Positions 12,501 to 24,285 of a stretch of 64,000 nt of DNA are shown piece after piece. Every line of letters begins with the position of its first letter. Position 1 is the first letter of the stretch. The stretch covers positions 62,001-126,000 of the forward strand of contig VWZL01000166.1 in NCBI GenBank assembly GCA_013396915.1, in the 5' to 3' direction. A program made the translations under genes and the position numbers. A model generated the notes under the pieces. That model did not search any database and was not told where the DNA came from. It saw only the letters and a list, made by a program, of their open reading frames with translations. The DNA comes from Stercorarius parasiticus. Lineage: Eukaryota; Chordata; Aves; Charadriiformes; Stercorariidae.

Positions 12501-13508
12501 TTGTAAAAAGAGCTGTATCTACTCCCCCCAGATGCCTGTTTAATACCCTCATTAAAAATGTATACAAAGATAATTTTGTATGTGTATGTACTATTTCAGC
12601 TTTCATGATCCCAGCATGTCTTGTGAACTATTCGTATATCATCTGGCACATAAAAATACCATTTCTCATTCCTAAAGTGAGAACCAAGTATAGGGACAAC
12701 AGCTAAATGCACCTACAACAAAAATCTGCATCAGAACATGACGTAGGGGAAGTTGAACCACACAGAGTATCAATCAGTTAATCAACTTTTGATTTATTGC
12801 CCTCCTCTAGTGAACAGAACTGGTGGATTTTAGATTATGATCTTCTACATTGCATTTATGAGCCATCTGGTTCATGGCTCTAAATGCCCTAAAATTTGTA
12901 TTTTGGGGGTAAGACAACTGTTAAGATACGTGATGGAATTGTCCAGCCCCAGAGGACTGTGACTGGTGATAGAGACCATAGAAAATTTCTTTCTCCATCA
13001 GCAAGATGTTACAGAATATCCCATTGATTCCTTAAGTAGTCCAAATTAGAAAAACATTTAGCTTATACAGCCGTAAAACTTTTCATCTGTTCATTTGAGC
13101 CTACTTATCTTTAAGTATCTGACAAATATCTGCCCCAGAAGAGACAGGCCCAGATAAGATTCTTTTCCCTTTTCATGCAGTACACACATAAACATCATCC
13201 AGACAGCCTCAACTGTACCAGGCATGCAGTTACTGGCCGACAATGGTACAAAGTAAGCTAATATTGCATTGTGCCATCTTCAGAGCATTCTGTCACAGCT
13301 CAGGGATATCTCGCAGCATGAAAGAACCTAAGCCATAATAATTGTTAATGAACATTTACAGGAAGGTTGAGATTTAGAGATGGTGCTTTAACTTTCAAAA
13401 AACAGTCAAACAGCAACAGTATTTGTAGGGCTTTATACTATTCTCCTGAAGTACAAGTGTTTTCACATGATTTTTGTTCCCTCATCAAATCCATTAGCTG
13501 CTACCTCT

Positions 13509-13532
13509 TGTTTGTACTTCTAAGTACAAACA
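13509..13532. repeat. Near-perfect 24-bp palindrome
   Basis: The arms tgtttgtactt (13509-13519) and aagtacaaaca (13522-13532) are exact inverted complements separated by 2 bases. No repeat family or regulatory role is recognised. Confidence 0.8.
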
Positions 13533-14430
13533 TGGAAATATACTAAATTATTCTTTAAGGATTTCAGGTTTTGCCCTGAGACTGTCAGCTTTTTCTCAGG
13601 TTTTGCTTTTTCAGTAGGAAAAAGAAGAAATTTCTTCAACATGTACACTTTGTAAGTAGTTCACTTCAAGCACCTGACATCACATTTATTCTTCACCAGC
13701 TTAACAGTTTTCTCTAAAGAATTCTCTTCCTGGTAGTGAAGGTCCACTATTTTGTTAAATTAACAATCCCACTTCTGATACTTCACCCTTATTTGCCAGC
13801 TTTTTTTGGTCAGAACTTTGACTTAGTATTTCTAGTGTTTCATGACATCATATTTCAAGTTCATAACTATTACTGAACGCTGTAACTTTTAGACAGCGGA
13901 ACACTTTGTTTCGCCAAGATCTCTGAAACCACTTGGCTGCATTTGATATACTTTTCCTTCCAACTCTTCTGTAATTTATACTTGGTGCGCACTAATGGTT
14001 TCCAGCAATGCTGCAGTGTCATACAAGATTGTTCTTGGTTTACTTGCTTGCAGACTGATGTCTAGTGTAAGAAGTTGTTAGTTATGTTGATTCAGTCAAG
14101 AGTAGATCTTGGGCAATGAAATTACCCTCCAGTACATAATAGGAGAGTATTTCTACGAATCTAGGAAAAGGAAACTTGGGTACGGAAGCAAAATACAGTG
14201 AATGCTGCATGGTGCATCATCCATGCCATAGTTCAGAATGCACATTTCTCAAAGCATCTTGGGTTTCTGAGTATGTACCCTTAGTTCCCTCCTACATTTA
14301 ATATTTCTCTTTTTATGCTGTCACTGTTTCTACTTCTACTTGCAGCAAAAGGAGCATATTTCTAAGCCGTTAGGATGTAGTTGAAAATTTACTTCTAGGA
14401 AATAAAGACTATACAAAATAAGATATGTGT

Positions 14431-14475
14431 TTATACATATATACTTACACATATATGCATACGTATATATATAAA
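14431..14475. repeat. AT/CA-rich simple repeat
   Basis: A degenerate alternating tract (tatacatatatactta, then cacatatatgcatacgtata) of imperfect TA and CA dinucleotides. Confidence 0.7.
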
Positions 14476-17400
14476 AAGACAGATGGATTGATTCTATTAG
14501 CATGTAGATGTTTTAGTACTTTATAGGAAGACAACTAAACCAGAGAAGACTGTTTTGTCGGTTTCTTTTTAAGAGGAAATGCAACAGTTTATAGACTATA
14601 GGCATACTTGCAGTCCAGCAGATTTAACCATTTTTCTGTCATTGCATTTACAGTAGAAAATGGCTGTGGAATTTAGCCTTGCGCATTCCACAAAATAATG
14701 AGGAGTGTGCTTTTCTACCGGAGCTGTATTTCAGCTCTATGTTTACTTACTTTCTGCACCCATTTAAAGGAAAGGCACTGCTTAGAGACTGTAGTATGAA
14801 TCCTAACTGCTTTGCATGCAAGTCCTTATAGCTGTGATTTTTTTCGTGTACTTCAACATCTATGTCTAAACATGCTGGAAAGGGTTTCTCTAGGGCTTGG
14901 TAGTCAATGCAAGGAAAATGGTGTTTGACTTACTATGACACACTGACCAAGAAAAAATGCTCATTGCAAATAGTTTAATTTTGCTTTTATCTCTTATTAA
15001 AAAACATTAAAAACAAACAAAGAAACAAACTTTCAGCTCTAACTTTTCAATGTCATCGTTCAATAAAAATTAATTTTTAAAGACAAATCTGTTTCATCTC
15101 AAAGAACCTGTATTTTAGAAACTCCTGCATCTTTCTTACTTGCATTCTTTTCCCCTTTCATGCACTATTTTACACATAAGTAAAAATGCATTGTGAAACT
15201 ATTGAAATATTAAGTGTAACAGTTAATTTCTAGACATAAGGTATGATACGAAAACCAAAATAATAACTGTAATGATACTAGCAACATTCCAATTCATAAA
15301 AAGATAACACTGTCACTTGTCAAAAGAAATCACGATTCCACTCTGATTTGCTATTACCTCTAATAAGACCTTATGGTTTTAGGAAGTAACACAAGAATAA
15401 TTTAATAAATTTAATGAGCTACATAAAGTTCCACTAACACTTTTTTAAAGACAGTTATAATAATGTAAGAGCATAGAAATAGCTCATGATAAAACTCATT
15501 TGGGCATTAGGAGCAGCTAAATTTAACTTTTTAACTTACTGGGGAAAAGGCCTCTGTGTTCCATTTGTGTTATTTCTTTCTAGTGTCTTCTCTGCCAGAG
15601 CATTTGAACCTCCTCTGACTGCAATTATTGACTGTTTGAAGCATCATTAAAAGATCTCTTAGAGCGTGCATAAAAGATTTTACAGAAAATTTATTCTTCA
15701 TCTGCTCAGTTACGCTAAGAAAGAAAATGCCTGTGCTCAGAAAAGGGTCAGAGATGTTTGCTACAGGTATGTAAGTTCAGCACCCAAACTTCCACTGTAC
15801 GCTGTAAACAACAACACACACTGATAAACATACTTAAGCAGATAGCTTAAAAAATACACTGATTTAATTCTGCTTTCCAAAGAAAACGAGACTTTTAGGA
15901 TTGTATCATATTCCCTCTTTTTGTCTGTTTTTCTGCCCTCATTTTAGTGTCTCCCAACAACCTCAGAACAAGCTTAGCGCTGCTGGCCACATCTGGCAGA
16001 GGGCGAGAGGTTTCAGTGTTACAGTTGAACACCTTTGTAGGAACAGAAGCTTACTAAGTGACACTTTGTGAGTAGAGGGATTCAAATGTAGCCTGAACAC
16101 AGATATTAATTCTTTTGTTAAATCTGCCTGTTGGTCATTCAAGACGGGCATAGGTAGTGAGTGATACCTACCTCTCCACTGATAGAATCAGGGAGATAGG
16201 TGGGCAGGGAGGACAGTATGGGAAAGGGTGACTTAGGAGGAAAGAAGGTCACAGAGAAGACAGGCATAGAACTAAAATCTGTAGAAAACGAGCATAGTGA
16301 TCAGCTGCTTCAAGGGGGCAGTGGGGGGGAAAGGCTTGTTATTATGAAGTATTACGAAGGAGTGCTTTTCAATTCTTACTTAAAACCAGGCCGACCTAGC
16401 AATATATTTGCAGGTTTTCTGACTTCATTTCAGTTGGGATCTTCACATCCAGGCAGCTATGCCAAACAGAGCAAAAACATGCAATGGATCCGTGCGAGAA
16501 ATCACTAAAAATCACTTTTAATACTTTCATTTAAATGTGTGGCTACCCTTAATGGTAACCAGTTGGGTTCAGTTCTAAAGCAAGCGAAAGCAAGCGCTAG
16601 TAAACTGCTTCATGAGGTACTCTGCACAATTAGGCACAGATGTGGGCTGGTGTGCAAGGTTCTCATTGTCATGCAGAGGGGAAGACCATGTTCCATACAA
16701 ATGATTAAACCTTATGCTAGCTTGTTATTTCAGGCACCTTGAGGAGGTGATGTTGGAGATGACAGGAGATGTTTTTTGCCCCTGAGTTATATTTACGAAG
16801 GAAGATATATTGGAAAACACAGTTTCAGGTTTTAACAGTAGAATTTTTAACCCACTTTTAAAAAAAGATCTTTTAGTTAAGGTGCAAGATCCTTACAAAG
16901 CAAAACAATTGCTTTAAACTCCTACATTTTTTAGAGCACATATACTCAAAGCTCCTTGAAACACCACGGTTAAATAGAAGTGATTATGTATTGAAACTAC
17001 TGGAAAAACCTGTAATTGTGTTCCATTTAGAAATATGTCCTGAAAAAGGTCTATTTTTTCTGGTATCAAACAGGTGCCTCCCATCTGGATGTAATTAGGA
17101 GGATGGGACAGTATCTGATACTACTTATAAAGATAAACAAATAGGAAGTAGAAAGAAGCAAGAGCCAAGTTATTCCCATTAGTCCTTCCCAGAGAAGGTT
17201 AATGAAGCAACTCAGGAGATAGCCAGGACAGATATAGTCTTGATGTGGATGGTGGACTGCACAGGCCCTGTGACTGCTTTTCTCTTATGTAACGAAGAGC
17301 ACAAATGGCATAAGGCAGTATTAATTGCTACACTCTCTTAGCTTTTATACTATGTGACACCTGTCACAGAAAGGCATGAAGTAGATTCCCTACAAAAGAG

Positions 17401-18341
17401 GTTCAAAGAACGTGATAGCCTTGGAAAGCAAACCAGCAAACAGCGACTTGAGAAAAGTCCCTGAGAATAATGCAGAGATCAAGAGCACCTCTTCACTCTC
17501 CTTAAAAAAAAACAAAACCAAACCCCTCCCCCACAACCAACACCACCTTCCCCCACCAAACTCGAGAGAGCAATGAAATCAACACTATTAAAATTCACTT
17601 TGAGATGTAGCTGTTGTAAGAGGAACGAATACCAAGACCATAAAAAGGAGTAAGTAGGTTTGCAGACTCAGTAAGGCAGAGATGAACCCAGAATTTTGCT
17701 ACGAGCACCGAGCATGTTTTATCTTGTCCTTGCAGTTAACGTGCAACAAAAGGCCTTTTGTTATGCCTTAGATTTACCCCTACCCTGTTATGCATTAACT
17801 ATTCACATCAGAAACTCAGACTCAAGTTCTTTTGACTCCAGAATTCAAAACTCATTTCCCTATGAGGCTTGGTAGCATGTCATCCCGGTAGTTAAGCTCT
17901 CTGCTTGATTCTTTTAATTCAGACTAGTCCAACCTTGAGGTAGTTATGTTCTGCATTCTTATTTCTGGCCTGTGCTCTGCCACTGTCTCTTCTTTGGCAA
18001 TGCTTTACATTCCTTTAATCCCCCTTCATCTTTGGGCAATACTGACCTTAGCACCCTCCCAGTACTCAACAGTCAGTCTCAGAAGTTATCAAAGTGACTA
18101 CCAAAGCACTACAAAACCACAAGGACCTTCTATAAACTTTGAAATCAGTAGATATCCAGAACATCTAGCAGCTGCCTAGTTAGCTTATCCATTCCCATAC
18201 AAAATATGAAGGGGGAATTATCATTTTGTTGACTGGGAAGAAGGACTGGTTAAGACATCTGGTAGACTTTCTCTCTGCCTCCCTCGGGCTTATTTTCCGC
18301 ATAACTGGTGACTCTGAGTTCATGTTGTGGTTCCAAAAGTC

Positions 18342-18380
18342 TTTTTGTTTGTTTGTTTGGGTTTTTTTCTTTTTTTTTTT
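18342..18380. repeat. T-rich tract with (GTTT)3
   Basis: The run contains three gttt units followed by two thymine homopolymers of 7 and 10 or more bases, split by g and c. It is low-complexity sequence and could be the reverse complement of a retroposon A-tail, but no retroposon body adjoins it. Confidence 0.7.
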
Positions 18381-18968
18381 CAGTCCATCTGTCTTAAAGT
18401 TTCTGCTCTCATCTTGCTGTCTGTTTCTCATTCTGACCTGTGCTCTGAATTATTTCCACACAACTGGTTATGTGACTAAATAGTAAATGATCTTCACTAT
18501 GTAATTTAGGAATACACTAATTTCTTGTTAGACCATAAACAGAATAGACAATTTAGACAAAACCAGCTTACATACATTCATACAAATGTATACACACTTT
18601 CATGCACATGTGTGCATATATATTAAAAAATACAGTTTATTTTAGAAATAATTTGTGATTTAAATATGAATAAAGGAACAATTAATTTACTTTCCAAAAG
18701 TAAACTCTCAGAAAGTCATGGTGGTTTTTGTAGCTACATTATAACAGCAGACCTATAGTTTTTAAGTCCTATGAATATAGCAAAAGGTTTTTATTTCAGA
18801 CCAGCTATAGTATGTCTTCAATTTTTTTCCCCCTGCTGTTTTAGAAATACAAAAACTCCACATGTACAAATTTTAGAGCACAGTGCAGCTCCACCTTTCA
18901 TGCTAGTTATATTTGGTATTATTTGGAAGTAATAAGCATGCATAAGTACTTCTTAAATACTGCCAAGG

Positions 18969-19128
18969 TTTAAATAAATTATTCATAAAGCATTTCTCAC
19001 TCTTAAAGTAAATAAGATTTAGTTTCAACAGGCAAGTAATTACTATAGTGATCTAGATCTTTCTATAAAGATAGAAAAGGTTCTGAGGGAGAAAAAACAA
19101 TGGGAAAAAATATTTTTTTTCCAGATTT
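18969..19128. repeat. Duplicated block A, first copy (probable assembly artefact)
   Basis: These 160 bp recur at 19346-19505, offset 377, with no difference I can find. The block runs directly into a single N at 19129. The complete identity and the N junctions suggest an assembly duplication and not a biological one. Confidence 0.85.
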
Positions 19129-19129
19129 N

Positions 19130-19344
19130 ATTTAAATTATTAATAATATTGTATTTATTTTTAATTATTAATAATAAAATTTTAATTATTATTATTTTAA
19201 TCTTAAAGAATCATAGGATAATTTAGTTTGGAAGGGACCTCCAGAAATCACCCAGTCAAAACTTCTGCTCAAAGGAGGTCCAACTAGATCAAGTTGCTCA
19301 GGGCTGCATCCAGGCTGTGTCCAGTCAGCATGTTCCAGGATGGA
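19130..19344. repeat. Duplicated block B, first copy (contains partial CR1 3' end)
   Basis: These 215 bp are bounded by single Ns at 19129 and 19345 and recur without visible difference at 20061-20275, offset 931. The first part is AT-rich (aat/tta words). From about 19207 it is the 3' end of a minus-strand CR1 (caaagg, ttggaagggacct, ctcagggctgcatccagg). It stops mid-element at the N, while the second copy continues into the rest of the same CR1. Confidence 0.85.
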
Positions 19345-19345
19345 N

Positions 19346-19505
19346 TTTAAATAAATTATTCATAAAGCATTTCTCACTCTTAAAGTAAATAAGATTTAGT
19401 TTCAACAGGCAAGTAATTACTATAGTGATCTAGATCTTTCTATAAAGATAGAAAAGGTTCTGAGGGAGAAAAAACAATGGGAAAAAATATTTTTTTTCCA
19501 GATTT
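19346..19505. repeat. Duplicated block A, second copy
   Basis: Same 160 bp as 18969-19128. After it the sequence continues into unique DNA (19506-19678) up to the gap, so this copy or the first is probably the true one and the other an inserted duplicate. Confidence 0.85.
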
Positions 19506-19678
19506 TTTCACATCTCTAACCCTGCTACTTCTTTGATCTGTTCTGAGCACTGATACTTATTTTTTAATTCACCTTTGACTGTGAACAAATACAACGTTTT
19601 TTCTCAACTTACTGTGGCAAAAGCATATTATCCCATTCCTATGCAAATACAAAGCAGAAGTAAATACACATTTTTTTT

Positions 19679-20037
19679 NNNNNNNNNNNNNNNNNNNNNN
19701 NNNNNNNNNNNNNNNNNNNNNNNNNNNNNNNNNNNNNNNNNNNNNNNNNNNNNNNNNNNNNNNNNNNNNNNNNNNNNNNNNNNNNNNNNNNNNNNNNNNN
19801 NNNNNNNNNNNNNNNNNNNNNNNNNNNNNNNNNNNNNNNNNNNNNNNNNNNNNNNNNNNNNNNNNNNNNNNNNNNNNNNNNNNNNNNNNNNNNNNNNNNN
19901 NNNNNNNNNNNNNNNNNNNNNNNNNNNNNNNNNNNNNNNNNNNNNNNNNNNNNNNNNNNNNNNNNNNNNNNNNNNNNNNNNNNNNNNNNNNNNNNNNNNN
20001 NNNNNNNNNNNNNNNNNNNNNNNNNNNNNNNNNNNNN
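19679..20037. other. Assembly gap (359 Ns)
   Basis: Run of N. It is entered from a poly-T tract and left through AT-rich low-complexity sequence (tatttttaattatt...), a typical place for read coverage or assembly to fail. No content can be inferred. Confidence 0.99.
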
Positions 20038-20136
20038 TATTTTTAATTATTATTAATACAATTTAAATTATTAATAATATTGTATTTATTTTTAATTATT
20101 AATAATAAAATTTTAATTATTATTATTTTAATCTTA
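20038..20136. repeat. AT-rich low-complexity tract
   Basis: Composed almost only of A and T, with recurring 'tatttttaattatta' and 'aataataaaattttaatt' words. It abuts the 3' end of the minus-strand CR1 that follows, where such tracts are sometimes seen, and also the assembly gap. Confidence 0.8.
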
Positions 20137-20137
20137 A

Positions 20138-20545
20138 AGAATCATAGGATAATTTAGTTTGGAAGGGACCTCCAGAAATCACCCAGTCAAAACTTCTGCT
20201 CAAAGGAGGTCCAACTAGATCAAGTTGCTCAGGGCTGCATCCAGGCTGTGTCCAGTCAGCATGTTCCAGGATGGAAAAGCTGCAACCTCTCTGAGCAACC
20301 TGCTGCAGTGTTTTGATGACCTTCACAGTGGAAAAGTTTTTTTCTCCATTTAAATCAGAACTTTCTGTGTTGCAACATGTGTCCGTTGCCTTTTTTCCTG
20401 TCTCAGTGTACCTGAAAGAAGAGTCTGCCTCCATCTTCTCAGCACCCTCTCTTTAGGTAGTCATAGACGGCAATAACGTCTTCTTTCAGCCTTCTCAAGA
20501 ATGAACAAACCCAATTCTCTCAGCCTCTCCTCATACACTGTGTGC
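20138..20545 (-). mobile_element. CR1 LINE 3' fragment, old family
   Basis: Read on the minus strand this is the last part of CR1 ORF2 and the 3' end. It begins near 20545 in words for a leucine-rich C-terminal segment (gaggagaggctgagagaatt). It passes KKNF-like and QVAQRG-like reading frames near 20300, and ends at 20138 in the CR1 terminal motif (plus strand agaatcatagg). It is 5'-truncated and broken by frameshifts. Divergence from the other CR1 copies in the window is high, so it is an older subfamily. The first 138 bp appear again at 19207-19344 through the assembly duplication. Confidence 0.8.
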
Positions 20546-23281
20546 TGCGCCCCACGACTATGTGTTGGCTTTCCATTGTCTTTCTGGTTCTGACAGTTTC
20601 TACTCTTACTTTTGTAGCGTTCATGTGAATAATTTTAATTCAATTTGTCTAAGGTTTTTTTGTTTCTCTTTTTCAAGCGCTGCACAGTGTTGAAATTTAT
20701 GATTCCAGCCCACATAACTACAACATTGATTGTTTATCAACTTGCATTCCCTACATCAAAAATTTCAACTTATCATTGAAGTACACTGGTATTGTTTAAG
20801 TCCAAACTTTTATTTGATAAAGCAGCATGCCTCTGGTATGCTGTTAGCATTACTCATATTATATAGCAATACATTTATGCTAAGGCAGTAATTTCTTACC
20901 AGCAAATTTTTACAAAAGGCACTCATGCAATGTATGATCATTTATACTGCATGCCATTTACACTGAGTCTAAATATGCAAATCACTAAAGCTGCCTGGGA
21001 AATGAGGAGGTATCATTGTACCGAATATTTGTAGTTTTACTGTGAATATCAGCACCTGACTTGAAATAAATACTTGGGTTTGTTTTCTAAGTACATTTCA
21101 AATAATCTTTTCTGCAGTGGATGCTTTACTTTCTGGTAGTAATTCTGCCCAAGTTACTAGGTTTGTTTGGCTGGTATTCGTTAGAAAACAATGTATTTCC
21201 TTTTCATCCCATTTTACAATCGAAACTCATGCTTAACACTGGAGATATGTCCTGTGCCTAAAGCTTTCTCAACTCTCTGCTGTACTTTTTTATTCATGTT
21301 GAGGCAANTTAATATTCTAAGGACCCATAAATCATCCTGATGGAATTTTTTCTGGATTAGTTTAATAACTGCTATCCATTTATAGGTTTCAGCAACTCAG
21401 GCTTGATAAACACACTGAAAAGCAAATTGCAGAGGGCCTTTTACTTGCTTCTAACTTGTCTGAATTAGGTAGCAAGAAACCCTGTAGCATTTTATATTCT
21501 GTAAATCATTAATGTTTTCAAATTTTTATGCCAGAATTACCCTCTAAATAAACCATCAGGACTTAAAATTGCAAGACCTAATGGCAAAAGATGGGCAACA
21601 GTTGCTGTTACCGTCTCATGACTTCAGCTGGCATTAGGGTAAGAATGTGCCTCTGAAATGCAGGTCATGCATAATTAAGGTAATTTCTTCATGTAAGCAT
21701 TATTTACAGCTACCACAGGGCTTAATTTTCCAATCATCCATCAGAAGTAATATATACTCTTACTGAAGTAATGGACCGTTTCATTGGGATCAAGACTTCA
21801 CCCTAGATCTCCAGACTGGCCTTTCTTAATCCTGCAGTTTACTCTCAATCCCTTCGACTAATCTTGCTTTTGAAAAGTTTGCATTTAAATGAAAATGCAA
21901 AAGCAAACAATTAAGGACAAATGCAGATGTTATGATTAGCGTTACCAATACCATGCCACTGCTGCCCACTGAAGGCCAGGAGTTAATGAGCTGAGGACAG
22001 GAGGTAAAGTAATGAAGTAAGGGATACAGGTTAATGCTCCACAGAAAGAGTACAAGTATGGTTAACATACTACATAGTAGAGAAAAGGACATTTTGCCAA
22101 ATAACACAAAAATAAAGAGGCGAACAGATTTTTGTTGCTAACTGCCGCTCCATTCAAGCCAGAGCTCAAAGCTATATTCAAGTTGAACTAAAACTCTTGG
22201 TCTTGACATTAGTGTAATTACATAGAAACAAACATTTTGCCAGCAATTGATAGCTCTTTAGGATTATGAAAATGATGACTATAAAGACATCTAGCTGGCT
22301 TTACTCAACACTGCTAATTTCCATTTGGTGCTACTTGAAACTTAGAGATGTCTTTCAAGCACAGCATGAAGTATAGATGACTGCATAAATGACATAAATG
22401 CAGCTGACGTTTCAAATATACAGGTCACACTTAAGGGATCAAAAAAAAATTGCAATTCCATTTTAGTCAATCTAATCTTAAAAAGATGGTAACAGTACGT
22501 TGCACAAAAAGGAGTAGAGATGAGAAACTAGAGTTTAGACTTGATTTCCGTCCCAATCAGGATTTCTGCGTGCCTCTGGGCAAGGTGCTCAAGCCAAGAT
22601 TTTTGAAAGTGATTATTTGAATAAAATACTTTTCAAAAACTAGCCTTTAATATTTCCCTATTACTAACCTGACCTATAAACCAGAGATGAAAATCTTTAC
22701 ACTCCTCATCTTCCTGGACAAACCCTTTAGACCAAAATTGCTATTTCACAAAGTTAATTTGCAACTGTTACAAAGCCTGTATCTTAGCTGAGCCTTTGTA
22801 GTCCTCCTGAAAAAGAAAAGCAATCTTTAAATGAATATTCATTTAAGAAAAAAAATACTTTTTCATCCAGAATACTAATGCCATCATAAACTAGAACACT
22901 ATTGACAAAGATCAGGTAGATGGATGTAGATGGATCTGTCTCTCAGCAGTGCAAAGACAGGGCAACATTCAGCTACACTTATATGCAGGACAAGAATAAT
23001 TTGAAACACATTTTAATGGGAATCTTTCTTTCAATCAGGGAACGCAAATTTGTCTGACCTGGAAAATCTGCAAAAACTGTTTTAAAAATGATAACGGTCT
23101 GACGGAGAGCAAGCTCTTATCAGTTTTGTAGTGCCAGAAAATCCTTTTCCACTGCAGACTGCCTCTGCATTAGAAGACCGTGACTCTCCTAGTCGCTGGT
23201 TTGAATGCAGCTGGGCATTCAGACTTACTCTATGACAAGCAAAAAAGGGCTTTATAGCAGCCACTCAGATGCTATACTAAT
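20546..23281. other. Non-coding DNA with a MIR-like relic
   Basis: AT-rich sequence with no recognisable exon. A single N lies at 21308. The frame at 21826-22107 (minus, 93 codons) is hydrophobic but unlike any family I know. A weak MIR-like segment is listed at 22520-22600. Confidence 0.65.
22520..22600 (+). mobile_element. Possible MIR-like SINE relic
   Basis: The order 'agacttgatttc...ctg...gcctctgggcaaggtgctca' resembles the body of MIR-type SINEs ('...gtgaccttgggcaagtca...'). It is short and strongly diverged. No target duplication is visible. Confidence 0.35.
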
Positions 23282-23835
23282 GATGATACTAAACTGGGAG
23301 GTGCTGCTGCCTCTCTAGAGGCACAAGAGACCTTGCAGAGGGATCTGGATAGATTGGAGCATTGGGCAATCATCAATGGCATGGCACTGAAGAAGTCAAA
23401 ATGCCAGATTCTGCACCTGGGACGGAGTAACGCCAGGCACAAGTCTGACTTGGGAGAGGAGTGGCTGGAGAGCAGCCCTGCAAAAGGGGTCTGGGGGTGC
23501 TGGTTGACAGGAGGCTCAACAGGAGTCAGCAGTGTGCCCTGGCAGCCAAGAGGGCAAACCGCATCCTGGGGTGCATCAAACACAGCATAACCACCCGCTC
23601 CAAAGCAGTGATTATCCTGCTTTATTTAGTGCTGCTGTGGCCTCACCTTGAGTATTGTGTGCAGTTCTGGGCCCCACCATTTAAAAAGGACCTTAAGGTA
23701 CTTGAATGCGTCCAGAGGCGGGAAACAAAGCTAGTGAAGGGGCTGGAAGGCATGTCCTCTAAGGAGCGTCTGAGGACACTGGGTTTGTCTAGTTTGGAGA
23801 GAAGGCAGCTGAGGGGAGACCACATTGTTCCACTC
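23282..23835 (+). mobile_element. CR1 LINE fragment, 5'-truncated, 3' end lost or displaced
   Basis: The fragment starts exactly at the two aspartates of RT motif C (gat gat act aaa ctg, DDTKL, 23282) and continues through the CR1 ORF2 C-terminal domain. It reads [16 protein letters not shown], then 'SKCQILHLGRSNA', then 'QCALAAKRANRILGCIK', 'HLEYCVQFWAP' and 'LGLSSLERRQLRGD'. The recognisable CR1 reading ends abruptly near 23835, before the usual HWNRLPREV segment. A CR1 3' tail occurs only at 24233-24285, after about 400 bp of unrelated sequence. It may have been interrupted by an insertion or a rearrangement. Confidence 0.85.
23282..23835 (+). pseudogene. CR1 ORF2 C-terminal remnant (reverse transcriptase)
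   Basis: The coding remnant is open in one frame from 23282 to about 23485. A frameshift near 'gcaaaaggggtctggggg' then puts the homologous reading (GVLVDRRLN, QCALAAKRANRILGCIK) into the frame that is open from 23461. The 5' half of the polymerase and the whole endonuclease are absent. It is non-functional and not a host gene. Confidence 0.8.
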
Positions 23836-24232
23836 TATTCTATTAATTCTTTTTTCTACCTCTTTCTTTCCCTCCCAGTACATGCTGAGGCAATCTCTGA
23901 TGACATTTCTTCACAGCTCTGCACTAGCAGAAGGGACTGAATGGGCAGCCATGTCCCATCCCAGGCATTAGCTCTGCCATCTTGTGGGAAGGAGGCATGT
24001 GCCAATCTGCCCCAGGGGAAAATTCCTCCCTGACCCCAGCGCTGGCGATCAGCTATTCCCTGAGCATGTGAGCAAGACCTGCCTCCTCATCCCGCAGGCT
24101 GGTCATGCCTCCCAGGAGATGCCCAAGCCCTATTCTCCCTCCAGCTGGAGCCATCTCAGGGGCTTTCAAGAGTGGCCAAAGGCCCCCAGCCTGATCAACC
24201 CTGGGGACAAGAATCCTTCCCTTGGAAGGATT
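23836..24232. other. Unclassified GC-richer segment between CR1 pieces
   Basis: The sequence has words such as 'ggaaaattcctccctgacccc' (24017-24037) and 'ctgagcatgtgagcaagacc'. I have the impression of having seen these as a dispersed bird sequence, but I cannot name a family. It separates CR1 ORF2 (ending about 23835) from a CR1 3' tail (24233-24285), so it may be a nested insertion. Open frames here are chance products of the base composition. Confidence 0.45.
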
Positions 24233-24285
24233 TTGGTTGGACTTGATGATCTTAAAGGTCTCTTCCAACCTAAACGATTCTAAGT
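24233..24285 (+). mobile_element. CR1 LINE 3' tail
   Basis: 'ttggttggacttgatgatct', then 'taaaggtctcttccaaccta', then 'aacgattctaag' is the standard 3' end of one CR1 group. It is nearly the same as the end of the CR1 at 57585-57641. It could be the displaced 3' end of the 23282-23835 copy or the end of a separate, severely truncated insertion. Confidence 0.8.

Larger units (their letters stand above)
7481..18968. other. Long non-coding stretch, microsatellites only
   Basis: About 11.5 kb of AT-rich DNA without a recognisable exon, RNA gene or young transposon. Open frames such as those at 9572-9913 (minus), 16200-16508 (plus) and 18226-18483 (plus) are short, low in complexity or unlike any family I know. 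Simple repeats inside are listed separately. Intronic or intergenic origin cannot be told apart. Confidence 0.7.

Noticed and set aside
19575..20066. Apparent 163-codon open frame
   Set aside because: It spans the run of Ns, and most of its length is unknown sequence. It is an artefact.
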